The translations under genes were made by a program, and so were the position numbers. This document shows, in pieces, positions 44,312 through 55,264 of a stretch of 64,000 bases of DNA. Under the pieces are notes generated by a model that was given only the letters and a program-made list of their open reading frames with translations, was not told the origin of the DNA and did not search any database. The stretch lies in the NCBI GenBank assembly GCA_964007475.1, contig OZ023273.1:80826598-80890597 (forward strand). Reading direction: 5' to 3'. This DNA is from Hybos culiciformis. Lineage: Eukaryota > Arthropoda > Insecta > Diptera > Hybotidae. The number at the start of each line of letters is the position of its first letter. Positions within the stretch are counted from its first letter, which is position 1.

Positions 44312-46953
44312 CAGAATCGTGGCTCAAACCGCATAAATGCAATCAATCATTGCGAATTGACGGCTATAAAATTTATCGAAATGACAGAACGGAGGCTGGT
44401 GGTGGAGGTGTGGCTATATATGTAAGCGACAGGCTTAAGGTAAAAGTTCTTTTTAAGTTTATGGAGACGGGTGCTGAGGCTCTTTTTTTGCAAGTTTTTC
44501 TTAGCTACACGTCGGTGGTCGTTGGTGTTATATACTTACCAAGTCGGGATTTTCGTAGGGTTGAGGATGTTATTGGTGATGTTATATTTAGATCTCTTAA
44601 TGTCATTTTAATGGGAGATTTTAACACAAATTTATTAAATCAAGACAAAAACAATCTTGTTCACTCAATTTGCTCTCCACTTAATCTAATTCCTCACCAT
44701 AATAACACTCCTACTCATGCTGATGTCAGAACGGGTACCTCAACTTTAATTGATTTTTTCTTAATAAGTAATAATATTCCGAATGATTGCATAAAAAGTA
44801 TTAATAAATTTTGGGTGCCAGGTATTTCTCAACATGCATTTATTTATGGTTCTGTTCTTTTGAATAAACCAGCAAATAAGGAAAACTACTTTTACAGAGA
44901 CTATAACGCCATAGACCTAAATAAATTGCTTTGTGACTTCTCTTTATGCAATTTTAGTGGAATTTATCTTTCAAATGATCCGGACTATCAAATGTCCATT
45001 TTAAAGAATAATTTGACTAGTTTGTTCGATTCTAATGTTCCACTTCGCCAACATATATTTCGACGGGAGAAAAACGTGTTTGAACTAAATGAGGTACGCA
45101 TTATTAAACAAAAACGTGATTTTGCTTTTCGAGCTTATTTGGAATGCAAGTCTCATGAGCGGTGGAGTTTGTTTTGTAAACTTCGTAATAAGTTGAAAAA
45201 TCTGATTCGGAAACTGAAGAGAGCAAGGAGCTGTAAAATTTTTGATAGCAATTTATCTAGTAAGGAGTTGTGGAGAAAACTAGAAAAATTCGGCTGTGCA
45301 GGAAACAGGATCGGAAATGAGGATTTTAGTGTTTCTGAACTTAATATTTTTAATAAAAATTTTACCGTGCCTGCGGGCAACACCATTTATGAACGTTTTG
45401 ACCAGTATATTCCTGAAAAAGAAAATAGTTTTTCTTTCACATCAGTGGATACCGAAGATATTATTATTGCTTTCAGGGCTATAAAGTCAAATGCGATTGG
45501 ACTTGACAATATTTCAATAAGATTCTTAAAATTAATTTTGCCTGAACTTCTTCCTCATATAACTTATCTTTTTAATACAATTTTAACTACTTCAATTTTT
45601 CCAAGTTCTTGGAAAAGTGCTAAAATAATACCTCTTCCCAAAGACTCGTCTGGCACCGATTATCGTCCCATCAGTATCTTGCCTGCCCTGTCAAAAGTGT
45701 TCGAATTTTTAATGAAACAACAAATAACTTCGTATATAGAATCTAAGAATCTGATGTTTATTCATCAGTCTGGGTTTCGCAAAAACCACAGTACTACTGG
45801 TACCTTGGTTCATGTTTCAGATAAACTAAGATCAAATGCGGATCAGGGCCGTACATCGGTGTTGGTATTGTTGGATTTTTCGAAGGCTTTTGACTCAGTG
45901 AATCATAGTTTGCTTTGTGCCAAGCTTAAACGAGTTTTTGGTTTCTCACGATTTGCATGTGATCTATTATATTCGTACTTGATTGGAAGAAAGCAGTCCG
46001 TTTTCTCCGGCTCTTCGTCATCTGATTGCATGGCTATTGTTAGAGGTGTTCCGCAGGGATCAATCTTGGGTCCTGTATTGTTCTCATTGTTTGTTAATGA
46101 TTTGCCTAATGTTGTTTCTTTTAGTTCAGTTGACCTGTTCGCTGATGATGCACAATTGATCCACTCATTACCAGCTCTTGACATAGATCAATGTGTAACT
46201 GAGGTAAATCATGACTTGCAAAAAATCCTAAAATGGTCCTCTCTAAATGGTCTGAACCTTAATCCTGGGAAATCTCAGGCCATGGTATTTAACTTGCGCA
46301 GAGGTGTTAGTATAGCAGATCTGACACCCTTGACTCTGAATGGTGTAAATGTTTCTTACGTTAAAAAAGCTAAGAATCTCGGTGTTATATTCGATGACAG
46401 GCTGTCTTGGGAGCCCCACATAAATAAAGTTATAAGTAATGTTGCACTCACTGTCAGAAGACTTTATAATGTAAATGTGTTTTTACCTCAAATTATTAAA
46501 ATTAAATTAGCTCGAAGTTTAATTATGCCAATTTTTAACTATTGTATTGAAATCTATAGTGGATGTTCAAACTATCTGATCCTGAAGTTGCAACGTACAT
46601 TAAATTGGGTCGTTCGCTTTATATTTAATTTGCGTAGGTTTGACCATGTATCTGAATATGTAAAAAGATTTTTGGGTATGTCGTTTATTAATTATATTTC
46701 TGCTCATTTGCTTCTTTTTATGTACAGAGTAATAATCTGTCAGAAACCTGCTTTTCTGGCAACTTCCTTTACTTTTACATCATCAAGAACTAGTCAAATT
46801 ATTTTTTCAAGAGTCAGATCAGATGTCGGAGTAAAATCAGTTCATAATAGAATTGCTAGTTTGTGGAATAATTTTATTCCCATTACACATAGAAGATTTA
46901 ATGTCAGTTTAAATAGATTTAGAATATTTATATATGATTTACTAAAGGACTAG
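44312..46953 (+). CDS. LINE C ORF2, open (unit 3)
   Basis: Uninterrupted frame, almost identical to unit 2. It keeps PELLPH and NDLPNVVSF as in unit 1 and FDSVNH and LDIDQCV as in unit 2. A private change is QKPAFLATSF (V to A). The mosaic of shared variants suggests exchange between units or stepwise duplication. Confidence 0.9.
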
Positions 46954-47369
46954 TGTTGTCACTCGATAATTCGATTATTTTAATCTTTTTTGCTTAATAT
47001 TTTTCTGTTTTAGCTGCTGTTTCCCAGGGAGTTCCACATCGTCTCGTCTTTTCCGCTTGATGCCGTATAATATATTGCCATCCCCGTTTTTCTTAGCTAG
47101 TTAGTTTTTTTAATTTTTTATTTTTATTATATTATGGTAAATTACAATAATGTAAAGTAAAGTAAAGTAAGGTAAAGTTATGTATTTTATGTATATATTA
47201 TTATTATTATTTTTCTTTTTTTTTTTTCTTGAAATGTTCTAAGATAGGTTCATTGATAATTTGAAATTAGTTTTAAGCCAATATGAAAGAAAATTTTTTA
47301 CTTAGCAATCTTATATGGGCAATAGCCTGATTGTATGAAATATTTGAAATAAATAAATAAATAAATAAA
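44312..47369 (+). mobile_element. LINE C copy 3 (5'-truncated), array unit 3
   Basis: Same 5' junction as the other units. The 3' (AAAT)n tail here meets non-gypsy sequence, marking the right end of the array. Confidence 0.9.
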
Positions 47370-47649
47370 AGTAAATAAAAAATTTCGAAATCTTTATAAA
47401 ACTTCAATTTAAATCAATTTTTTGATAATGTATTTTATTTTTTGCTGGAATATTTTTTTTTAATTTTAAGTTTTTTTAGGGATTTCCTGCGGTGAAGAAA
47501 TTTTTAAATAAATAAAAAATAATTTAAATATTCATATCTTTTTCACTTTTAATGAATATTTCGCACCTTATTTTTTGGTGCAAATTCAGCCAATAAAAAA
47601 TTAATCTAAAACACAATAAAAAGAAATTGTCACAAGAATATTTTTACAA
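47370..47649. other. AT-rich spacer right of the array
   Basis: No gene or recognisable element. The boundary with the array is the end of the (AAAT)n tail. Confidence 0.4.
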
Positions 47650-47890
47650 AATTTTTGAAGTTTATCCTTCTTTAGCGGCGTTTGATGATTTTTGGTAGAG
47701 GGTAAAAATCCATTTTCATATAGAATTTTTCTCAGAATCGTCATCATTTTTCTCAGAAAAATTAGAATAAGAATACTTATTTTTTTATTATATTTAAGAA
47801 ACCCAAAATCATATGGACAATATGGCTTAGTGGCTAGAATATCAGACTGTACGTCTGAAGGTGCCTGGTTCGATTCCCAATGACAAGATT
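47650..47890. repeat. ~240-bp dispersed repeat with tRNA-Tyr-like module, copy 1
   Basis: Shares its whole length with 58260-58500: GAAGTTTATCCTTCTTTAGC, GGTAGAGGGTAAAAATCC, ATAGAATTTTTCTCAGAATC, then the tRNA-like part. The body precedes the tRNA-like part, the reverse of the usual tRNA-headed SINE order. Confidence 0.8.
47816..47881 (+). repeat. Degenerate tRNA-Tyr-like sequence (not a functional tRNA)
   Basis: A-box-like TGGCTTAGTGGCTAGA and B box GGTTCGATTCC are present. The anticodon arm TCAGA-CTGTACG-TCTGA places GTA in the loop, the tyrosine anticodon. Acceptor and T stems do not pair well, so this is a tRNA-derived repeat module. Confidence 0.6.
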
Positions 47891-47940
47891 TTTTAATTTC
47901 AAATATATGTATATATAGCGCTTAATATTACAAGCAAAAA

Positions 47941-48745
47941 AAGCTACGGTTAGGTCGTGCCGGAGCAAAATATACGAAAAATTTTTTTTTTCAAAATAGG
48001 TAGCTCCGGTGAAATTAATATTACTTAAAAAAAATTTTTTGGGTGGGGAGCTACGGTTAGGTCGTGCCGGAGCAAAATATACGAAAATTTTTTTTTTTTT
48101 TCAAAATAGGTAGCTCCGGTGAAATTAATATTACCTGAAAAAAAATTTGTGGGTGGGGAGCTACGGTTAGGTCGTGCCGGAGCAAAATATACGAAAAATT
48201 TTTTTTTTTTTTAGATACATAGGTAGCTCCGGTGAAATTAAGATTACCAGCCGAAAAATTTTGGGTGGGGAGCTACGGTTAGGTCGTGCCGGAGCAAAAT
48301 ATACGAACAATTTTTTTTTTTAAATAGGGAGCTCCGGTGAAATTAATATTACCTGAAAAAAAATTGTTGGGTGGGGAGCTACGGTTAGGTCGTGCCGGAG
48401 CAAAATATACGAAAATTTTTTTTGTTTCGAAATAGGTAGCTCCGGTGAAATTAAGATTACCAGCCGAGCAATTAAGATTACCAGGGAGCTACGGTTAGGT
48501 CGTGCCGACGCAAAATATATGAAAAAAATTTTTTTTTTCAAAAAAGGTAGCTGCGGTGAAATTAATATTACCTGAAAAAAAATTTTTGGGTGGGGAGCTA
48601 CGGTTAGGTCGTGCCGGAGCAAAATATACGAAAAATTATTTTTTCAAAATAGGTAGCTCCGGTGAAATTAATATTACCTGAAAAAAAAAATTTTGGGTGG
48701 GGAGCTACGGTTAGGTCGTGCCGGAGCAAAATATACGTACATTTT
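47941..48745. repeat. ~109-bp satellite, eight tandem units
   Basis: Units begin with CTACGGTTAGGTCGTGCCGG at 47943, 48051, 48161, 48273, 48379, 48489, 48598 and 48705 (spacing 106-112 bp). Each unit has GCCGGAGC and, about 35-45 bp on, GCTCCGGT, a potential stem-loop, followed by GAAATTAATATTACC and a T/A-rich tract ending GGGTGGGGAG. Variation is mainly in homopolymer length. Confidence 0.94.
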
Positions 48746-48748
48746 TCT

Positions 48749-48940
48749 TAAGTTTATACTTCTTTAGCCGCGTTGTGCGTTTTTTTGGTAGAGGGTAAAA
48801 TATTTTAATTTACATTTTGTACTCAGTAGCCTATCATTTGTAGCCACTGTTATTTCATATTTTAAATATATATATAAACTTCTGTAGGCAGTTCTATGAC
48901 TGCTTCGTGTGTTTTTTTTGTATAACACTTACAAAGATAT
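48749..48940. repeat. Single arm of the foldback repeat seen at 59.77-60.0 kb
   Basis: Contains AAGTTTATACTTCTTTAGCC (also the start of the tRNA-like repeats), then TTTACATTTTGTACTCAGTA, GTAGCCACTGTTATTTCATA, and AACTTCTGTAGGCAGTTCTA followed by TGACTGCTTCGTG. It matches one arm of the 59774-59999 palindrome. Confidence 0.75.
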
Positions 48941-49163
48941 TTTATTACATAATTTTACTTTTTATAATGATAATTTTAGTAACAAATTAATTTGCACAAA
49001 CATTTAAAAGGTATATTTATCATTAGATTTAATTTTTAAATTTTAATTTTCCTTTGCCAAAATTTGTCATTTCAGTTATGATTCTTTTATTATTATAATT
49101 TATAAATTGAGTGTCAATTTTATAATTTACTGATAATTGGTTTATGCAATTGCATATTGAGTG
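48941..49163. other. AT-rich flank outside the gypsy 3' LTR
   Basis: No gene or element recognised. It ends at the LTR boundary. Confidence 0.4.
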
Positions 49164-49340
49164 TGTCATGAAAGAAAATACACATACACTTGTATTTTGG
49201 TAGTATTGTTTTATTCAAGAATATAATATGTGTTTAACATCTGACTGTTACTCTACAACTGACTTAATAATACTTACTGGTAGGTTTACATACATTGAAA
49301 TAGAGAGAGAGTGAGTGATCTACTCAAAGAGAGCACTACA
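49164..49340 (-). repeat. Gypsy 3' LTR
   Basis: 177 bp. On the minus strand it begins TGTAGTGCTCTCTTTGAGTA and ends CATGACA. Nearly the same as the 5' LTR at 62038-62230, except for a short internal duplication there. Confidence 0.85.
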
Positions 49341-49740
49341 CCTCCCTTTAGCAAATTAAACTTACTTTGAAAGTTTACTTGATTAAAAGTAAGTTTAATT
49401 TACCAAAGTTTAATTTTCTAAAGTACTATATTAAAAAAAATATACATATATAATAAGAATTTAATTTCAGTTATTAATTTTATATACTATTTATAGAAAT
49501 CTTGAGATTCAATTGAAAAATTTTTTTTTTTTTTTTTTTTGTATATGATTAAAATTAATTTTATGTATAAGTAGTAATTACAATGACTTATTGTTATTAA
49601 TTTTAGATATATTTTTTTATTTTTTTTTTATAATTGTATTTTAATATTTAAAATTGTTTTTGATTTTGATTTGGTACCAAATTTTTCCTAGACTAGAAAG
49701 TATATTAACCTATCTAACTACTTTTATTAACTTATAAATA
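49341..49740 (-). other. Gypsy 3' UTR with polypurine tract
   Basis: Collinear, inverted, with 3955-4363 of the + strand gypsy. AAAGGGAGG precedes the LTR. No coding signal. Confidence 0.75.
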
Positions 49741-50425
49741 AATTTTATTTAATCCATATAATTAATTATTCTGTTTTTATGCACCCTAATAGATTTATTT
49801 TTATTATTAATAAGTCATATTTACACCATCTATTTTTGTAATTGTGTAGGGGCCAGAATTAAGTTTGTCTAATTTTTTCCTATTTTCTTCTCTCAGAAGT
49901 ATTTTATCATTCACTTTGAATTGATTATCTGTCGATTTCTTATCATATATCGACTTATTTCATAATTTTTCATTTTCTAAAAGTTTTTTAATTATTTTGC
50001 TCGAATTTTGTAATTTAAATTTTACGTGTTTAGCGTAACTATCAAAGTTATAAACAGGATCTACTTCGTTATCTAATAAGAAATTATGCGAATTTGGTTG
50101 TTTACCAAATATTAGTTCATATGGAGAATATGTGAAGTTAAAATTTGAATAGGTGTAATGTTATAATTATACGTGAAGTATTTCAAATATTCATCCCAAT
50201 TATCATGATGTTCGTTAATATAGGATCTAAGGTATTCATTAAGAACACGAAGGTTCCTTTCTACAGTTCCAACTATTACCTATTACGCTATTGGCATACT
50301 CTATTACGCTATTGGCATACTCTGTACCGCAATCAGTAATGATTTTCCTCATTCGGCCGTATAATAGAACAAAATGTTCGAAAATAGCTTGCGCAATAGT
50401 GGTAGCTTCCTTATTGGCTACTGGT
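49741..50425 (-). pseudogene. Gypsy integrase C-terminal part (3' of LINE C insertion)
   Basis: From the LINE C junction (ACTATACCAGTAGCC on the minus strand): TDCGTEYANSVI, then a small tandem duplication (ATTACGCTATTGGCATACTC twice at about 50281-50320) that removes STPYHHET, then VERNLRVLNEYLRS to NYMD and stop. A frameshift lies near 50140. Confidence 0.8.
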
Positions 50426-52884
50426 ATAGTTATTTATTTATTTATTTATTTTATTTATTTCAAATATTTCATACAATCAGGCTATTGCCCATATAAGATT
50501 GCTAAGTAAAAAATTTTGTTTCATATTGGCTTAAAACTAATTTCAAATTATCAATGAACCTATCTTAGAACATTTCAAGAAAAAAAAAAAAGAAAAATAA
50601 TAATAATAATATATACATAAAATACATAACTTTACCTTACTTTACTTTACTTTACATTATTGTAATTTACCATAATATAATAAAAATAAAAAATTAAAAA
50701 AACTAACTAGCTAAGAAAAACGGCGATGGCAATATATTATACGGCATCAAGCGGAAAAGACGAGACGATGTGGAACTCCCTGGGAAACAGCAGCTAAAAC
50801 AGAAAAATATTAAGCAAAAAAGATTAAAATAATCGAATTATCGAGTGACAACACTAGTCCTTTAGTAAATCATATATAAATATTCTAAATCTATTTAAAC
50901 TGACATTAAATCTTCTATGTGTAATGGGAATAAAATTATTCCACAAACTAGCAATTCTATTATGAACTGATTTTACTCCGACATCTGATCTGACTCTTGA
51001 AAAAATAATTTGACTAGTTCTTGATGATGTAAAAGTAAAGGAAGTTGCCAGAAAAACAGGTTTCTGACAGATTATTACTCTGTACATAAAAAGAAGCAAA
51101 CGAGCAGAAATATAATTAATAAACGACATACCCAAAAATCTTTTTACATATTCAGATACATGGTCAAACCTACGCAAATTAAATATAAAGCGAACGACCC
51201 AATTTAATGTACGTTGCAACTTCAGGATCAGATAGTTTGAACATCCACTATAGATTTCAATACAATAGTTAAAAATTGGCATAATTAAACTTCGAGCTAA
51301 TTTAATTTTAATAATTTGAGGTAAAAACACATTTACATTATAAAGTCTTCTGACAGTGAGTGCAACATTACTTATAACTTTATTTATGTGGGGCTCCCAA
51401 GACAGCCTGTCATCGAATATAACACCGAGATTCTTAGCTTTTTTAACGTAAGAAACATTTACACCATTCAGAGTCAAGGGTGTCAGATCTGCTATACTAA
51501 AACCTCTGCGCAAGTTAAATACCATGGCCTGAGATTTCCCAGGATTAAGGTTCAGACCATTTAGAGAGGACCAGTTTAGGATTTTTTGCAAGTCATGATT
51601 TACCTCAGTTACACATTGATCTATGTCAAGAGCTGGTAATCAGTGGATCAATTGTGCATCATCAGCGAACAGGTCAACTGAACTAAAAGAAACAACATTA
51701 GGCAAATCATTAACAAACAATGAGAACAATACAGGACCCAAGATTGATCCCTGCGGAACACCTCTAACAATAGCCATGCAATCAGATGACGAAGAGCCGG
51801 AGAAAACGGACTGCTTTCTTCCAATCAAGTACGAATATAATAGATCACATGCAAATCGTGAGAAACCAAAAACTCGTTTAAGCTTGGCACGAAGCAAACT
51901 ATGATCCACTGAGTCAAAAGCCTTCGAAAAATCCAACAATACCAACACCGATGTACGGCCCTGATCCGCATTTGATCTTAGTTTATCTGAAACATGAACC
52001 AAGGTACCAGTAGTACTGTGGTTTTTGCGAAACCCAGACTGATGAATAAACATCCGATTCTTAGATTCTATATACGAAGTTATTTGTTGTTTCATTAAAA
52101 ATTCGAACACCTTTGACAGGGCAGGCAAGATACTGATGGGACGATAATCGGTGCCAGACGAGTCTTTGGGAAGAGGTATTATTTTAGCACTTTTTCAAGA
52201 ACTTGGAAAAATTGAAGTAGTTAAAATTGTATTAAAAAGATAAGTTATATGAGGAAGAAGTTCAGGCAAAATTAATTTTAAGAATCTTATTGAAATATTG
52301 TCAAGTCCAATCGCATTTGACTTTATAGCCCTGAAAGCAATAATAATATCTTCGGTATCCACTGATGTGAAAGAAAAACTATTTTCTTTTTCAGGAATAT
52401 ATAGGGCAACACCATATATAGGGCAACACCATTTAAGAACGTTTTGGTTTAATAAATTTGTGTTAAAATCTCCCATTAAAATGACATTAGGAGATCTAAA
52501 TATAACATCACCAATAACATCCTCAACCCTACGAAAATCCCGACTTGGTAAGTATATAACACCAACGACCACCGACGTGTAGCTAAGAAAACTTGCAAAA
52601 AAAGAGCCTCAGCACCCGTCTCCATAAACTTAAAAAGAACTTTTACCTTAAGCCTGTCGCTTACATATATAGCCACACCTCCACCACCAGCCTCCGTTCT
52701 GTCATTTCGATAAATTTTATAGCCGTCAATTCGCAATGATTGATTGCATTTATGCGGTTTGAGCCACGATTCTGATATCCCAACGCAATCAACGATGTTT
52801 CCCCGCAAAATGCCTTTTAATTCTTCAAATTTAGATGGACGCGATTTCGGATCTAAGCTTTGTACATTAATATGTGATAGTTAT
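50426..52884 (-). mobile_element. LINE C inverted copy inserted in gypsy, internally deleted
   Basis: 5' end at about 52884 (minus CACATATTAATGTACAAAGC); 3' (AAAT)n tail at about 50426-50460. The gypsy sequence AATAACTAT occurs at both ends, an apparent 8-9-bp target duplication. The middle of ORF2 is deleted between NTNLLNQ and IPEKENSFSF. It has the endonuclease N-terminus missing from the array copies (PSKFEELKGILRGNIVD). Confidence 0.88.
50854..52850 (-). pseudogene. LINE C ORF2, internally deleted inverted copy
   Basis: Reads SRPSKFEELKGILRGN, CVGISESWLKPHKCNQ and LMGDFNTNLLNQN. A deletion joins NTNLLNQ to a novel segment (VLKWCCPIYGVALYI) and then EKENSFSFTSVDTEDI. The RT motifs LLDFSKAFDSVDHSLL, GVPQGSILGPVLFSLFVN and LFADDAQLIH follow. 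Frame breaks near 52580, 52195 and 51640. C-terminus as in the array copies. Confidence 0.87.
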
Positions 52885-53741
52885 TAGATATTTACATTAA
52901 AGTGACTGCATATTGGTTTCCATTAATGGTTTTTTGTAATGGGCCTATCGTTTCAATAATTAAGGTATCGAACGCTTTATTAGGTGTTTTTGTAATTTGA
53001 AGCGGTTCGATGTTTCTAATTTTTGCTTTATTTCTTTGACAATCTTAACAATTTCTTACATATGTTGCCACATCTTTTTTCATGCCTTTCCAATAAAAAC
53101 ATGACCTCAATTTTGCATATAGTCTTTTTTGCCCTGCGTGTCCGCCAAATATAGGGTCTATATGATAACGATCTAAAAGTTTTTGTTTTTCTCCAGTACT
53201 AATACTTTTTTGCAATGTTAATAAACTCTTTTGTATTAAATAATTTAAAAATATCATCTTCTTTATTTATTTGAATTTTATAAATGTTTGTTTTAATTAA
53301 GTTTTCTTCTAGTTGTACGAGAAACAATGCTAGGATTGTCTCTTTTTTTTAAATTTTACTACATCCAGGCTCTAATGTCTGGTAAATATTTGAAATGTCG
53401 TTTTTGTATAGTAATTTACGTTTTTTGTATATTTTACAACTATCTATTGAGTTAAAGATTAGTTGAGGTATTTTGTAATTAAATTTATCCTCATAAATTA
53501 TAATTTTTCCATTTTTATCTAAAATTTTTTCTTGATTTGGAATGTTGCTATTTTCGTTGAAAGTATTATTTTTTGATTTTTTATTTGACATTGATCTTGT
53601 CGTAACATATACTTTATTTTCGTTATTTTGTAAATCTTTAAGTTCGTCTATTGAAATACGAGATAGGGCATCTGCCACTACATTACATTTTACTTTAATA
53701 TATTCTACTGTAAAATCATATTCTTCTATATCTAAGCGCAT
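52885..53741 (-). pseudogene. Gypsy RNase H end, linker and integrase zinc-binding/core start
   Basis: Reads MRLDIEEYDFTVEYIKVKCN and VVADALSRISIDELKDL (RNase H end, 53741 downward), the linker to KKKLL, then at 53257-53045 DRYHIDPIFGGHAGQKRL and CFYWKGMKKDV (integrase zinc-binding; the Trp lost in the + copy is present here). It continues to the LINE C insertion at 52884. Two frameshifts (near 53345 and 53050). Confidence 0.82.
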
Positions 53742-54746
53742 TCTAGTTAATTTTGAAGATGGGTTTTTTAAAGAAAATAAATAAATTAAGGGTTTATGAT
53801 CAGATCCAATAGTAAATTTTGTTCCTTAAATGTATGGTCTATAGTGTAAAATTGCGAAGTGTATTGCAGCTAATTCTTTTTCTATTGTCGATTTATTAAT
53901 TTCACCTTTTGTAAAACTACGTGAAGAATAAGAAATTGGTAGATCGTTGCCATCGATCTCCTGACTTAGGGTGGATCCTATTCCCAAGTTAGAAGCGTCA
54001 ACAGTAATGATAAAAGGTTTTGAGAAATTTGGATAATTTAAGATTGGCGGATTAATTAAGCATTTTTTTAAAATTTCAAAAGATTTTTGACACTCTTGTG
54101 TCCAAGAAAAATTTACTTTAAGTCTAGTCATATTATTTAAGGGTTTTGCTATGGATGCGAAATTTGGTATGAATTTACGATAATAGTTCATAAATGCATC
54201 AAATCGTTTTGGAGCGTCTTTATCTTTTGGTACAGGATAATTTCTAACAGTATCTATTTTGCTATTATCTGGGTAGATACCTCGATCGGTACATTTATGT
54301 CCTAGGTATGTTACTTAATTTTTAAAAAATAAACATTTTTCAGGATTTAGTTTAAGGTTAAATTTTTTACAAACTTCGAAAATAGATTTAAGATTTTAAG
54401 GTGGTGTTCGACTGAACAGCCAATACATATGATATCGTTGATATATAGAAAACATTGTAATGGTGTAAGACCAGAGAAAGCTAATGCCATCATTCTTGAA
54501 AATAAGTTAGGTGATACATTTAAACCGAATGGAAGTACTTTCCATCTAAACGAACCTTTGTCTGTCCTAAAAGATGTTATGTCTAGCGAGTTGTCATTAA
54601 GTGGAACTTGATGAAATCCCGAGTAAAGGTCGAGTACCGTAAAAAATTTTGATCTGCCTAAATTGTCTAATATGTCTTCTATTCTTGGCAGTGGATATTT
54701 ATCTGCAATTATTTTTTTATTTAGTAGACGGTAATCTATGCATAAT
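53742..54746 (-). pseudogene. Gypsy reverse transcriptase and RNase H
   Basis: From the Foldback-like insertion: CIDYRLLNKKIIADKYPLP, DLYSGFHQVPLN (motif A), FGLNVSPNLF-type motif B, then QCFLYINDIICIG, where YIND replaces the YIDD seen in the + copy. MNYYRKFIPNFASIAKPLNN and RNase H (TVDASNLGIGSTLSQEID, SRSFTKGEINKSTIEKELAA) follow. Stops near 54390, 54315 and 53826. Confidence 0.83.
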
Positions 54747-54755
54747 CTCCATTTT

Positions 54756-55249
54756 GGGGGATGGAAATAAGGCCGCGGGAAATAAGGCCGCGACGTTTTT
54801 TTGTTGCGGTCTTATTTCATTTTGAAAAATGAAATAAGGCCGCGAAGATTTTTTCGCGGCCTTATTTCGTTTTTCAAAATGAAATAAGGCCGCGAAAAAA
54901 TCCTCGCGGTCTTATTTCATTTTGAAAAATGAAATAAGACCGCAAAAAATTCCTCGCGGCCTTATTTCGTTTTGAAAAATGAAATAAGACCGCGACAAAA
55001 AAAAACAATTATTCGGAGGGCTAATTTCATTTTTATAAATGAAATAAGACCGCGAGGATTTTTTCGCGGCCTTATTTCATTTTTGAAAATGAAATAAGGA
55101 GGAATTTTATGCGGTCTTATTTCATTTTTCAAAATGAAATAAGACCGCGAGGATTTTTTCGCGGCCTTATTTCATTTTTCAAAATGAAATAAGACCGCAA
55201 CAAAAAACCTATCGCGGCCTTATTTCCCGCGGCCTTATTTCACTGCGCC
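54756..55249. mobile_element. 494-bp Foldback-like element, GC-rich inverted subrepeats, 9-bp TSD
   Basis: Flanked by CTCCATTTT at 54747-54755 and 55250-55258. Ends mirror each other (GAAATAAGGCCGCGGGAAAT inward on both sides). The whole interior is alternating direct and inverted ~60-bp subrepeats built from AAATAAGGCCGCGA and TTTCATTTTGAAAAATGAAA. Drosophila Foldback elements likewise have long inverted repeats made of subrepeats and 9-bp duplications. Inserted in the gypsy reverse transcriptase between KWR and LCIDYR. No coding capacity. Confidence 0.85.
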
Positions 55250-55264
55250 CTCCATTTTCTATCT

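Larger units (their letters stand above)
42811..47369 (+). repeat. Tandem array unit 3 (4559 bp, lacks gypsy piece)
   Basis: As unit 2, but it ends in the LINE C tail (AAATAAATAAATAAAAG). Unrelated sequence follows directly, so the gypsy integrase piece is missing. Confidence 0.95.

Noticed and set aside
33952..46953. Three independently inserted active LINEs
   Set aside because: Identical 5' truncation points, identical flanks and exact 5180-bp spacing show segmental duplication rather than separate retrotransposition.
47816..47881. Functional tRNA-Tyr gene
   Set aside because: A and B boxes and anticodon arm are present, but acceptor and T stems do not pair and the sequence is part of a dispersed repeat, so it is annotated as a repeat.
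47941..48745. CRISPR-like array
   Set aside because: Units are adjacent 109-bp tandem repeats without unique spacers, in a eukaryotic transposon-rich region.
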